A stretch of DNA of 64,000 nucleotides from Arboricoccus pini (GTDB taxonomy: Bacteria > Pseudomonadota > Alphaproteobacteria > Geminicoccales > Geminicoccaceae): assembly GCF_900187945.1 (NCBI RefSeq), contig NZ_FYEH01000014.1, positions 1-64,000 on the forward strand. The letters run 5' to 3'. Below, piece by piece: positions 26,616 to 35,691 of this stretch. Under the pieces are notes generated by a model, which was given only the letters and a program-made list of their open reading frames with translations, had not been told where the DNA came from and ran no database searches. Within the stretch, counting starts at the first letter, position 1. Each line of letters opens with the position of its first letter. The translations under genes and the position numbers were made by a program.

Positions 26616-26711
26616 GCCTGGCATTTTGGGGTCCCTTGGTTCGTAATGTATGAAAATCAAGATGCGTCTCTCAAAAAAATGCAGGCCTAGCGTTCGCGTT
26701 GCTTTTTTTTT
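26616..26711 (+). ncRNA. possible small RNA or attenuated leader upstream of the porins
   Basis: A stretch of about 95 nt lies between a perfect TATAAT and an A7-hairpin-T9 element. The final part has a small GC stem with a TTCG loop (around 26690-26700) flanked by a run of seven A and nine T, a form typical of intrinsic terminators. No open frame of coding character is present. It lies 187 bp upstream of a porin start, so it could be an independent small RNA or a terminated 5' leader of the porin mRNA. No known RNA family is recognised. Confidence 0.4.
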
Positions 26712-26897
26712 GGAAGGTGCGGCCAAATCCTGTGGCCGTTAAGTAACGCCTAATTCGATTTGCCACGATCGTGACTGTTGCCGATTGCGTCGTGGACGCG
26801 TTCGTCATTGAAATCCCTCCAGACGCGAGGTTCCTGCGGTGCCGCGATTTGCGGTCGCGCCTCTCCCTCGGCGGAAGTCTGATTGGAGGAATCGAAC

Positions 26898-28091
26898 ATG
26901 ACCCTGAAGAAGGTGCTTCTACGCACGTCGACCCTGGCTTTCGCGGGTGCTGCCGCCTATGGCGGGGCCTTTCTCGACGCTCCGGCGGCGCGTGCCGCCG
27001 AGGTCAAGCCGCTTGGCGCGCTCGACATCAATATCGGCGGTTTCTCGCGCTGGTATTCGTTTTTCGGCAATCTGAAGGATAAGTCCGGCGGTGATCAGCA
27101 TGCTGGTACCTATGACTTCCGGACCGACAACGAGATCTACGTCTACGTCCGCGGCAAGGACGAGGCGACCGGCCTCGAGTATGGCGGTAATGTCGAGCTC
27201 GAGTCCGACACCAATACCACGAGCAACTCGGACGAGGCCTTTGTCTTCGTTCGCGGCAAGTTCGGTGAGTTCCGCTTCGGCGACCAGAACGGCGTCAATG
27301 AGCAGATGATCACCGGTGCCGTGCCGTTGGCGACGCTCTCGGGCGGTATCGACGGCGTGGGCCCGATCGACGCTGGCGCGTTGGCCTATGGCTTCACGAC
27401 TGACGACGCTACTAAGGTCGTTTATTACTCGCCGGTCATGGGTGGCTTCCAGTTGGGCCTCAGCTTGACGCCGTCCACCGACAGCGGCGGCCAGAACATC
27501 AAGGTCACCAATGGCGGCACCACGGATGTCTCCGACGTCATCGAGCCTGGCATCAGCTACACAAATCAGTGGGGCGATTTCGGCATTCTGGGCGCGGTTA
27601 CGGGGGCTGTCGGCCGTTTCTCCAATAGCGCTGATCTAGACGGCCAGCATCGCAGCCGAGACCTCGAACACGTCTATGGCGGTCTCGACCTGACCTACGC
27701 CAACTTCAAGTTTGGTGGCGGCGTCGGGCATACCAAGGGTGCCAGGCCGTTTTCGACGGCAGCAGGCGACGACGGCAGCGACAATTATCCTTATATCGGC
27801 GCCTACATCCCTGATCCCGGCTCGAAGCAGACCTTCTACAATTTGGGCGCGGCGGCAACGTTCGGGCCGGCCACGATTTCGGTCAACTATGGTCAGACCG
27901 TTTCGTCGCACGTGTCCGAAGGAACGCCCGATGGGTCGGACCCCGAACCCAAATACGTCAATGTCGGGCTTGAGGTCGGTGTGGCTCCGGGCCTCTCGGT
28001 CGGTGGCGAAGTCATTTACTTCAACAATAGCGACAACACCGACAATAACGACGGCGTTGTCGGTCTGGCTGGCGTGAAACTCGCCTTCTAA
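26898..28091 (+). CDS. outer-membrane porin, copy 1
   Basis: A 397-residue trimeric-porin-like beta-barrel protein. ATG 26898 has GGAGGA 7 nt upstream. A signal peptide of about 35 residues ends at AARAAEV. The mature N-terminus (AEVKPLGALDINIGGF) starts the first strand, and repeated aromatic/Gly beta-strand patterns run through to a C-terminal VGLAGVKLAF with the terminal Phe expected of outer-membrane proteins. The segment GKDEATGLEYGGNVELESDTN followed by EFRFGDQNG is the usual Gram-negative porin (gram_neg_porin/Porin_4) pattern. It is closely related to the next gene. Both give general diffusion pores; specificity is unknown. Confidence 0.92.
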   Translation: MTLKKVLLRTSTLAFAGAAAYGGAFLDAPAARAAEVKPLGALDINIGGFSRWYSFFGNLKDKSGGDQHAGTYDFRTDNEIYVYVRGKDEATGLEYGGNVELESDTNTTSNSDEAFVFVRGKFGEFRFGDQNGVNEQMITGAVPLATLSGGIDGVGPIDAGALAYGFTTDDATKVVYYSPVMGGFQLGLSLTPSTDSGGQNIKVTNGGTTDVSDVIEPGISYTNQWGDFGILGAVTGAVGRFSNSADLDGQHRSRDLEHVYGGLDLTYANFKFGGGVGHTKGARPFSTAAGDDGSDNYPYIGAYIPDPGSKQTFYNLGAAATFGPATISVNYGQTVSSHVSEGTPDGSDPEPKYVNVGLEVGVAPGLSVGGEVIYFNNSDNTDNNDGVVGLAGVKLAF

Positions 28092-28121
28092 ACCTTCGCT
28101 CTCCTCATTCCGACGCCGACG

Positions 28122-28150
28122 AACGGCGGGCCATCTGGCCCGCCGTTTTT
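28122..28150 (+). terminator. intrinsic terminator after porin 1
   Basis: A 10-bp stem (ACGGCGGGCC / GGCCCGCCGT) with an ATCT loop, followed by TTTTT. The second porin therefore probably has its own promoter. Confidence 0.92.
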
Positions 28151-28225
28151 CGTTTGTCCGCCGTCCAGGGGCTATTCGTTACGCTTTCGCAGACAACATA
28201 AACATCATGTAATCATTGGCGCTGA

Positions 28226-28254
28226 TGTGGCATTTAAGCGATGTAAATGTCACA
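28226..28254 (+). promoter_or_regulatory. 29-bp palindrome upstream of porin 2, candidate operator
   Basis: Two 11-nt arms, TGTGGCATTTA and TAAATGTCACA, are reverse complements except at one base and are separated by the 7-nt AGCGATG. The outer TGTG/CACA ends recall CRP/FNR-type half sites, but the spacing does not match the 16-bp CRP consensus. It lies about 150 bp upstream of the second porin, in the stretch that must hold its promoter. The binding protein is unknown. Confidence 0.5.
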
Positions 28255-28400
28255 CGATCTGGCCGATATGCGTCCTCCGTCCGTGGCAATGATGATTATA
28301 GCTTCATGATACGCGCGTAATTGCTAGGGATTCGACCGCGTTGATGATCGAACCTGGGCGATGTCGCTCGCCCGGGGTGGCTCTTGAGGAGGGAATCATT

Positions 28401-29552
28401 GTGGTCATGAAGAAAGGCCTGCTGGCGACGACGATGCTCGTCAGCGTTGCTGCCATGGGTGTTGCGAACGAGACGCGTGCCGCCGAGGTCAAGCCGCTTG
28501 GGGCGCTCGACATCAATATCGGCGGTTTCGCGCGCTGGTATTCGTTCTTCGGGAGTCTGGACAACAAGTATGGCGGGGAGCGCCACGCGGGCACCTACGA
28601 CTTCCGTGATGACACTGAGGTCTATGTCTATGTGCGCGGCAAGGATGAGGCGACCGGCCTTGAATATGGCGCCAATATCGAACTCGAAGGCGACACCAAC
28701 ACAACGAGCAACGCCGACGAGGCCTTTGTCTTCATCCGTGGCAAATTCGGCGAGTTCCGCCTCGGCGACCAGAATGGCCCCGTCGAGCAGATGATCACCG
28801 GCGTCTCGCCCCTGGGGGCCTTCTCCGGCAGCCTCGACGGCGTCGGCCCGATCGATGCCGGTGCGGTCGTCTATGGCTCCTACTCCGACGACGCCACTAA
28901 GATCGTCTATTACTCGCCGGTCATGAGTGGCTTTCAGTTGGGCGTTGGACTGACACCGTCCACAGACAGCAACGGCTCGAACATCAAAACCACGCGTGGT
29001 GATGCCAACGTCGAGGACCTGGTCGAGTCCGGTATCACCTATAACGGAGATCTAGGCGGCGTCGGGGTTCTTGCTGCCGTGACCGGTGCCATCGGCAAGT
29101 TCGCCGATTCCGACGGTGAGAGCCGGGACCTCCAGCAGATCTATGGCGGTCTCGACCTAACCTTCGGGCCGCTGACGCTCGGTGGCGGCTATGGCATCAC
29201 CAAAGGGGCTCGCCCCGTATCGGCCGCCGCCGGCGACGATCTGAGCGACAACTATATAGGCAACTTCGTCTATTCGCCCGGCTCCAAGCAGCAGTTCTTC
29301 AACGTCGGTGCCGCCTATGCGGTCGGACCGGCCACGATGTCGCTTGCCTACGGCCAGACAGTGTCGTCGCATGTCGGCGGCGGCACACCTTATGGCAGCG
29401 ACCCGGCGCTGAAGGAGTTGATCTACAGCTTGGCCTTCGCGGTTGCGCCCGGCCTCACGTTGGGAACCGAAGTCGCGGCATTCAGCAACAGCGACAATAC
29501 CGATGACAACCAAGGCATTCTGGGTCTAGCCGGCGTACGCTTGGCATTCTGA
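28401..29552 (+). CDS. outer-membrane porin, copy 2
   Basis: A paralogue of the porin at 26898 with nearly the same mature N-terminus (AEVKPLGALDINIGGF), the same loop segments (GKDEATGLEYGANIELEGDTN, EQMITG, DGVGPIDAGA) and the same ending (LAGVRLAF). The AGGAGG ribosome site favours GTG 28401 over ATG 28407. The signal peptide runs from MKKGLLATTMLVSV to ETRA. Differences cluster in presumed surface loops, for example a shorter loop around residues 195-215 and another near 285, suggesting altered pore or antigenic properties. The separate terminators and promoter regions imply independent control of the two copies. Confidence 0.92.
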   Translation: MVMKKGLLATTMLVSVAAMGVANETRAAEVKPLGALDINIGGFARWYSFFGSLDNKYGGERHAGTYDFRDDTEVYVYVRGKDEATGLEYGANIELEGDTNTTSNADEAFVFIRGKFGEFRLGDQNGPVEQMITGVSPLGAFSGSLDGVGPIDAGAVVYGSYSDDATKIVYYSPVMSGFQLGVGLTPSTDSNGSNIKTTRGDANVEDLVESGITYNGDLGGVGVLAAVTGAIGKFADSDGESRDLQQIYGGLDLTFGPLTLGGGYGITKGARPVSAAAGDDLSDNYIGNFVYSPGSKQQFFNVGAAYAVGPATMSLAYGQTVSSHVGGGTPYGSDPALKELIYSLAFAVAPGLTLGTEVAAFSNSDNTDDNQGILGLAGVRLAF

Positions 29553-29576
29553 TCCGTCGTCTTTTGTCGGTTGGTG

Positions 29577-29608
29577 AAGGGGCGGGTGCGCATTGGCCGC
29601 CCCTTTGC
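29577..29608 (+). terminator. intrinsic terminator after porin 2
   Basis: A 9-bp stem (AAGGGGCGG / CCGCCCCTT) around an 11-nt loop, followed by TGCTTTG. The T-run is interrupted. Confidence 0.7.
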
Positions 29609-29762
29609 TTTGTCGGGCGCAGGGCGCATCCGGCTACCACTTCAAGGCGCCCACGCAAATTTCATCACCGCTGTAACCGCTCTGCACTCGGGGTTGGCGC
29701 CACTGCGTGCTATATAATGCGCCATCCGACCCTAATCGTTTTGGTCGGCGTGTGGTTCGACG

Positions 29763-30464
29763 ATGACTGCTCACATTCGTTTCAAAATCTTGGCCAACAT
29801 GGCGCTGACAGCAGCCCTTCTCCTGGAGGCAGCCCCGTCGGCGCACGCCCTCTCGCTCGTCGAGGGTCGCTACATTGAACAGAATTCGGGTGGCGACGCG
29901 CCGGTCGCGAACGATGACGCCAAACTGTCGGATGGCAATCGTTTCAATAGCGACCGTTTCGTCCTGCGCTTTACGCCACGTGATCCGATGTCGGCGAGCT
30001 TGCGCCAACAAGGCGCCGACGACACGGACCTGCCCAATCTGCGTATCAGTATGGAGGCGGGGGGGGCCGAAGCGGGGCGGCTCGATCTGATGAATATCGG
30101 TCCGATGCCAGGCTTGGGAATTAGTCCGGCCAATCCCACCCCGGGGACCCAGACCCTGGCGATCGGCGGCGCTGTCGAGTTGAACGACTGGGCCGTCGGC
30201 GCCACGTTCCTGCAGTCGTCCGGCCTGGGCCTGCAGGCAGAAATGGCGGGAGCGTCACTTGGCTATGGCCGGCTGACCTCAAGGCTGGCCATCGGCGAGC
30301 AGTCGTCCGTCTATGAGGGCGGCAGCAAAGAGTTCTACCTCTTCAGCACCGATCTTGCCGCGCGCCCTTGGCTCAGCCTGGAAGGCGACCTCGGCTTCAC
30401 GCCGGCGCAGCAGAACACCGATCAGTCCGCTGTCGGGCGTGTGGGCGTGCGCTTGAAATTCTAA
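29763..30464 (+). CDS. exported, possibly outer-membrane, protein of unknown function
   Basis: A 233-residue protein with a signal peptide (NMALTAALLLEAAPSAHA). The first part of the mature protein (residues 35-105) is polar and Asp-rich. From about residue 115 on there are alternating hydrophobic strands (LAIGGAVELNDWAVGATFL, LEGDLGFTPAQQ), and the protein ends in VGRVGVRLKF, a C-terminal pattern like the beta signal of outer-membrane barrels. At this size it would form a small barrel of perhaps eight strands, or a plug-and-barrel fragment. No family is recognised. It follows the two porins in the same direction across a 210-bp gap. Confidence 0.65.
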   Translation: MTAHIRFKILANMALTAALLLEAAPSAHALSLVEGRYIEQNSGGDAPVANDDAKLSDGNRFNSDRFVLRFTPRDPMSASLRQQGADDTDLPNLRISMEAGGAEAGRLDLMNIGPMPGLGISPANPTPGTQTLAIGGAVELNDWAVGATFLQSSGLGLQAEMAGASLGYGRLTSRLAIGEQSSVYEGGSKEFYLFSTDLAARPWLSLEGDLGFTPAQQNTDQSAVGRVGVRLKF

Positions 30465-30645
30465 TGGTCGGGCTCAGCTTGCGGAGGCGCGTCGGCGGGT
30501 ATTCCATGATGGATGAAGGTCGGCGGTTTGCCGCATCTGAGACCGATGGCAAAAAAGACAAGCCGAACATCAGGTTCACGGCAACCCTTCGCGTCGCTAT
30601 AGTTCGCGCTCGCTAGTTCGGCAGTTCTTAGAGTTTAGAGAAACG

Positions 30646-31242
30646 ATGCGAAAATTCGGGCGTTCGGCGGGCGGAGCGCACCTCATCTCCTCGCGCCGCA
30701 ATCGATTGCGGTACGGTCTTTCTGCTCTGGCTTTGGCCGGTGTTCTGGCAGTTTCTGCCTGCACGCCCGATCCGGACCAGCCGGAATTCACCCCTTACAG
30801 TCCGCGTGATCAGGCTGATCGTGATAAATATGGCACGATCACCGGGGCGAATGGCATTTCGCTGCTCGCCAGCCGTCACGGCAACGCGGACTCGCAACAA
30901 GGCGGCGGCGGTGGTGGCATCGGCGTCAATGCCTATCTGTGGCGCGGGGCCCTGGAGACGGTCGACTTCCTGCCGCTTCTCTCGGCCGACCCGTTCGGCG
31001 GCTTGATCATCACCGACTGGTACCAGCCGGCGCAGAGCCCCGACGAGCGGCTGCGTTTGCAGATCCTCATCCGTGACACCGTGCTGCGCGCGGACGGGGT
31101 CAAGGTAACGGTGCTGCGGCAGCAGCGGACGGGACGCGGCGACTGGCTGGACGCACCCTCGGACCCCGCTACGGCCACGCAGATCGAGGACAAGATCTTG
31201 ACCCGGGCACGCGAACTGCGGATTTCCGGGCTGCCATCCTAG
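30646..31242 (+). CDS. DUF3576 lipoprotein
   Basis: A 198-residue predicted lipoprotein: the basic n-region RRNRLRYG, then a hydrophobic core ending in the lipobox VSAC. The mature part has the family hallmark GIGVNAYLWRGALETVDFLPL, then DPFGGLIITDWY and VTVLRQ, which identify the DUF3576 family. In alphaproteobacteria this gene usually precedes leuS, lptE and holA, as here, which hints at an envelope or LPS-assembly link. The biochemical role is unknown. Confidence 0.93.
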   Translation: MRKFGRSAGGAHLISSRRNRLRYGLSALALAGVLAVSACTPDPDQPEFTPYSPRDQADRDKYGTITGANGISLLASRHGNADSQQGGGGGGIGVNAYLWRGALETVDFLPLLSADPFGGLIITDWYQPAQSPDERLRLQILIRDTVLRADGVKVTVLRQQRTGRGDWLDAPSDPATATQIEDKILTRARELRISGLPS

Positions 31243-31392
31243 GCTTGGACGCTGGCTGGCGCGGCGATCGTCCTCACCGGTGCGCCAGCGACGCGTCATC
31301 GTCGACCTTGCGGCGGCGTCGCGTCGGCCGAAGGTCGCTTATTTCGTGGCGCGCGAGCGCCGCGTCGCTGTCAATGAAGCCGGATCCAAGCG

Positions 31393-33990
31393 ATGTCGTC
31401 CTCTTCCGCCGCCGCTCCTTCGCCTGCCCCAGGGCGCTACCCCTTCAGCGAGACCGAGGCACGCTGGCAGCGTCTTTGGGAAGAACGGGAGACCTTCAAG
31501 GCCAGGCTCGATCCCGAACGGCCCAAATATTTCGTGCTCGAGATGTTTCCCTATCCGTCCGGGCGCATCCACATGGGGCACGTGCGCAACTATACGCTGG
31601 GTGATGTGGTCGCGCGGACCAAGCGCGCGCAGGGCTATAACGTGCTTCACCCCATGGGTTGGGACGCGTTCGGGTTGCCGGCCGAGGGGGCGGCGGTCAA
31701 GCGTGGCATCCACCCCAAGACCTGGACCTACGCCAACATCGCCGAGATGCGCGAGCAGATTAAGACGATGGGCCTTGCCATCGACTGGTCACGCGAAATC
31801 GCGACGTGCGATCCCGCCTATTATCGTCATGAACAGGCCATGTTCATCGACATGTGGGAAAAGGGACTCGTCTACCGCAAGGAAAGCTGGGTCAATTGGG
31901 ATCCCGTCGATCACACCGTGCTCGCCAACGAGCAGGTGATCGATGGCCGTGGCTGGCGTTCCGGGGCGCTGGTGGAGCGACGCAAGCTCGCTCAATGGTT
32001 TTTCAAGATCACGGCCTTTGCCGAGGAGCTTCTCAGCGCCATCGACGGCTTGGAGCGCTGGCCCGACAAAGTGCGCCTCATGCAGCGTAACTGGATCGGG
32101 CGCTCGGAGGGAGCCCGGGTCTTTTTCCCCGTCGAGGGCCGTAACGAGCGCCTCGAGATCTTCACCACGCGGCCCGATACGCTCTTCGGTGCCTCGTTCA
32201 TCGCGCTCGCCCCCGACCATCCGCTCAGTGTCGAACTCGCCAAGGGAGAGCCGGCGCTGGCGGCCTTTATCGCCGAGTGTCTGAAGGGCGGCACGAGTGC
32301 CGTCGACCTGGAGGCCGGCGAGAAGCTGGGCTTCGCCACGGGACTGGTCTGCCGCCATCCCCTCGATCCAGCTCGCACGGTCCCGGTCTACGTCGCGAAT
32401 TTCGTCCTCTCCGATTATGGCACCGGGGCAGTCTTCGGCTGCCCGGCGCATGATCAACGCGATCTCGATTTCGCTCGTAAGTATGACTTGCCGGTTATCC
32501 CGGTCGTCCTGCCGCCAGATGCCGATCCGGCCGGTTTCAGCATTGGTAAAGAAGCCTATACCGGCGACGGCACGCTTTTCCACTCGGCGTTTCTCGACGG
32601 GCTCGACGTGACGACCGGCAAGACTCGGGCCATCGCCGCCCTCACAGAGCGGGAGGCGGGGAGTAGCGAGATCACATGGCGCCTGCGTGACTGGGGTGTT
32701 TCAAGGCAGCGTTATTGGGGCTGCCCGGTGCCGATGATCCATTGCGCCTCCTGTGGCGTAGTGCCCGTGCCAAAGGACCAGTTGCCAGTTACGCTGCCGG
32801 ACGATGTCGAGATCACGGGCGTGGGCAACCCGCTCGCCCGTCATCCGACCTGGAAGCATGTGACATGTCCCACCTGCGGGGGGCCAGCGGAGCGTGAGAC
32901 CGATACGTTCGACACCTTCGTCGAGAGTTCCTGGTATTTCGCCCGCTTTTGTTCGCCGGAAGCCGAGACCGAGCCGTTCACGCGCGAGGCTGCCGCCTAT
33001 TGGCTGCCGGTCGACCAGTATATTGGCGGCGTCGAGCATGCCGTCCTGCATCTGCTTTATTCGCGCTTTTTCACCCGGGCGATGAGCGCTTGCGGCTATC
33101 TCGATCTTGATGAGCCCTTCGCCGGTCTCTTTACCCAGGGCATGATCAATCACCAGACCTTCAAGGACGAGGCTGGCGACTGGCTCGAACCCAGGCAGGT
33201 GATGAAGGACGACACGGGTGCCTGGGTCACGCTAGATGGCCACCGGCCGGTTGAGGTCGGTCGGGTTGAGAAAATGAGCAAGTCCAAGCTCAATACCGTC
33301 GATCCAACCGAGATCATCGGCGGCTATGGTGCCGATACGGCACGGCTTTTCATGCTCTCCGATAGCCCGCCCGAACGCGATCTCGAATGGACCGAGGCCG
33401 GTATCGATGGCGCCTGGCGCTATATCAATCGGCTGTGGCGACTGGTCACCGAGCGTGTCCCGGCTTTGGCGCCTGTGGGCGCGGGGGTACCCCAGGAGTT
33501 GAGTGATGGCGCCGATCTGGAATTAAAGCGCCTATTGCACCGGTCGATCGCTAATGTGACGGTCGAGCTCGACCGTTTCCACTTCAACAAGGCGGTGGCC
33601 CTGCTTCGCGAGTTTTCCAACGGCATCGAGGCCTATGCCGGGACCAACGGTGCCCTGCAGCGCGAGGTGCTGGAGCGGCTCGTCCGCATGCTTGAGCCGC
33701 TGATCCCGCATCTCGCCCACGAATTGTGGCGGCATCTCGGCCACGAGACGCTTCTGGCCGACGAGCCATGGCCGAAGGCCGACCCGCGCTTTACTGTCGA
33801 AGACGAAGTCGTCATCGCCATCCAGGTCAACGGCAAGCGGCGGGCCGAGATCAGGGTGCCCAAGGGAAGCAGCAACGCCGTGCTCGAAGGTCAGGCACTG
33901 GCCGAAGCCAACGTCCAGCGCGCCATGGAAGGCAAGGCGCCAAGAAAGGTGATCATCGTGCCGGACAAGATCGTCAATGTCGTCGTCTGA
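31393..33990 (+). CDS. leuS: leucyl-tRNA synthetase
   Basis: An 865-residue class Ia synthetase that charges tRNA-Leu. The HIGH-type motif is [15 protein letters not shown] (near residue 55) and the KMSKS motif is [10 protein letters not shown] (near residue 635). The CP1 editing domain (about 225-415) includes [13 protein letters not shown] and the [17 protein letters not shown] region. Zinc-type cysteines are visible in [23 protein letters not shown]. Length is normal. The stop overlaps the lptE start by 14 bp. Confidence 0.97.
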   Translation: MSSSSAAAPSPAPGRYPFSETEARWQRLWEERETFKARLDPERPKYFVLEMFPYPSGRIHMGHVRNYTLGDVVARTKRAQGYNVLHPMGWDAFGLPAEGAAVKRGIHPKTWTYANIAEMREQIKTMGLAIDWSREIATCDPAYYRHEQAMFIDMWEKGLVYRKESWVNWDPVDHTVLANEQVIDGRGWRSGALVERRKLAQWFFKITAFAEELLSAIDGLERWPDKVRLMQRNWIGRSEGARVFFPVEGRNERLEIFTTRPDTLFGASFIALAPDHPLSVELAKGEPALAAFIAECLKGGTSAVDLEAGEKLGFATGLVCRHPLDPARTVPVYVANFVLSDYGTGAVFGCPAHDQRDLDFARKYDLPVIPVVLPPDADPAGFSIGKEAYTGDGTLFHSAFLDGLDVTTGKTRAIAALTEREAGSSEITWRLRDWGVSRQRYWGCPVPMIHCASCGVVPVPKDQLPVTLPDDVEITGVGNPLARHPTWKHVTCPTCGGPAERETDTFDTFVESSWYFARFCSPEAETEPFTREAAAYWLPVDQYIGGVEHAVLHLLYSRFFTRAMSACGYLDLDEPFAGLFTQGMINHQTFKDEAGDWLEPRQVMKDDTGAWVTLDGHRPVEVGRVEKMSKSKLNTVDPTEIIGGYGADTARLFMLSDSPPERDLEWTEAGIDGAWRYINRLWRLVTERVPALAPVGAGVPQELSDGADLELKRLLHRSIANVTVELDRFHFNKAVALLREFSNGIEAYAGTNGALQREVLERLVRMLEPLIPHLAHELWRHLGHETLLADEPWPKADPRFTVEDEVVIAIQVNGKRRAEIRVPKGSSNAVLEGQALAEANVQRAMEGKAPRKVIIVPDKIVNVVV

Positions 33991-34519
33991 GCCGGGCGAC
34001 ACGCGGCGTCGGCTTCTCTCGCGCGGCGGGACAGCCCTGGGTCTGGCCGCGCTGGGCCTGGCGGGCTGCAACCTGCGGCCGATGTATGCGCCGGGCGGCG
34101 AGGGCGCCTTCAGCGGGACCTTGCCGACAGTCGATGTCAAGATCGAGCAGACGCGCATGGGGCAGGCCCTGCGTAACCAGCTCTTGACGATGCTCAATCC
34201 GAATGGACAAGCTCAGGGGCCGCCGGAATACGCGTTGTATTTTGAGACCCAGCGCTACGAGAATCCCCTGGCGATCCAGCTCAACGCGACGATCACCCGC
34301 TATGATCTGATCCTGCTGGCAAGCTTTCAGCTCCGCCGGATGAGCGATCAGGCGATCGTCTACCAATCGGCTGTGCGCGAAGTGGCCTCCTACAACGTGG
34401 TGCGCGCGCCCTACGCGACGGCGGTCGCCGCCGAGGATGCGGAGCGAAGGGCGATCAAGGAGATCGCTCTCGACATTCGTAACCGGCTGGCCCTTTATTT
34501 CAGCGGCCTGCGCTCCTAG
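33977..34519 (+). CDS. lptE: LPS-assembly lipoprotein LptE
   Basis: A 180-residue lipoprotein: a twin-Arg-rich n-region ([11 protein letters not shown]), a hydrophobic core and the lipobox LAGC at about residue 31. The mature start [11 protein letters not shown] is the usual opening of alphaproteobacterial LptE. LptE plugs the LptD barrel and helps deliver lipopolysaccharide to the outer leaflet. It overlaps the 3' end of leuS by 14 bp and is followed by holA, the conserved order of this class. Confidence 0.92.
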   Translation: MSSSEPGDTRRRLLSRGGTALGLAALGLAGCNLRPMYAPGGEGAFSGTLPTVDVKIEQTRMGQALRNQLLTMLNPNGQAQGPPEYALYFETQRYENPLAIQLNATITRYDLILLASFQLRRMSDQAIVYQSAVREVASYNVVRAPYATAVAAEDAERRAIKEIALDIRNRLALYFSGLRS

Positions 34520-34617
34520 AGGCCGTTGCCGGGCGGCCACGACGTTCCCCGGTGCCGGCTGGGCCGACCCATCGGGTCAGGCGGCACACGATCTCGCATG
34601 CCAAGGCGGTCCGCATC

Positions 34618-35652
34618 TTGAAGATCGACTACAAGACCGCTCCTGCCTTCCTGAAGTCGCCCTCTCGCGACATCGTGCTGCTTTATGGGCCCGATCAGGG
34701 CCTGGTGAGCGAGCGCGGACGGGTGCTGGGCCAGACTGTGTGCCCGGATCTGAGCGATCCTTTCAGGGTCAGCGATCTCGACGCGGAACCGCTGCGGGTG
34801 ACGCCGGAACGTCTGGCGGAGGAGGCGCAGGCGCTTTGCCTGATGGGCGGCCGCCGTCTCGTGCGGGTCCGTCAGGCGACGGATGTGGTCCGCAAGGCGC
34901 TGGACATACTCTTGGAACTGCCGAGCGTTGAGGCCTTCGTGATCATCGAGGCGGGCGACCTCGGGCCCGGCTCGAGCCTGCGCAAGCTGGCTGAGGCCAA
35001 TGGGCGCATGGCGGTCTTGCCCTGTTACCGTGACAGCGAGCGTGAGGCCGGCCAGACGCTGCGCGCGCTTCTGGCAGAGAATGATTTGCGGGCCGCGCCG
35101 GACGCCCTTGCCTATCTGCAGCAGCGACTGGGGGCCGATCGTGGCGTTACGCGGCAGGAAGTCGAGAAGCTGGCCTTGATGAAGGCCGGCGATCCTAGCC
35201 CGCTCAGCCTGCGTGAGGCGCAGGACGCGACGGGCGATAATGCCGCGATCGGCATGGACGACGTCACTTACGCGGCCTTTCTCGGCGACGGGCGGCGTAT
35301 GACCCAGGCTCTCGATCGTCTGCTGGGCGAAGGCGAGGCGCCCGTTGCCATCCTGCGCGCGGTGCTGCGCTTCCTCTTGGATCTCGTCCGGCAGCGCGGC
35401 CAGCATGAGGCGGGCGTCCCGCTGGACAAGCTGGTGGCGGCAAGGCGGCCCCCTTTGCATTTCTCCGTCCGGGACCGCTATCGCGCCATCCTGGCACGTC
35501 ACGCACAAGCACGACTGCTCGTCTGGCTTGGTGCGCTCCAGGCCGCCGAGATCAACTGCAAGAGCACGGGCCTGCCGGATCTTCTGGTCTGCCGCCAGGC
35601 CTTGGGCCAGATTGCCTCGGAAGCGGCGCTTTCGCCTCAGCGTCGGACCTGA
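34618..35652 (+). CDS. holA: DNA polymerase III delta subunit
   Basis: A 344-residue clamp-loader subunit that opens the beta clamp. The family N-terminus is recognised in ILLKID-like ILKIDYKTAPAFL, then IVLLYGPDQGLVSERG. Domain II has EAFVIIEAGDLGPGSSLRKL, and the C-terminal collar contains LLVWLGALQAAEINCKSTGLP. I prefer the TTG at 34618, preceded by AAGGCGG, because it matches the family start and length; the open frame extends back to a GTG at 34552. It is the last gene of the leuS-lptE-holA run. Confidence 0.9.
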   Translation: MKIDYKTAPAFLKSPSRDIVLLYGPDQGLVSERGRVLGQTVCPDLSDPFRVSDLDAEPLRVTPERLAEEAQALCLMGGRRLVRVRQATDVVRKALDILLELPSVEAFVIIEAGDLGPGSSLRKLAEANGRMAVLPCYRDSEREAGQTLRALLAENDLRAAPDALAYLQQRLGADRGVTRQEVEKLALMKAGDPSPLSLREAQDATGDNAAIGMDDVTYAAFLGDGRRMTQALDRLLGEGEAPVAILRAVLRFLLDLVRQRGQHEAGVPLDKLVAARRPPLHFSVRDRYRAILARHAQARLLVWLGALQAAEINCKSTGLPDLLVCRQALGQIASEAALSPQRRT

Positions 35653-35691
35653 TGCGTCTCTTCGCGCGGCTGGCCCGCGCCTGAATCGGCG

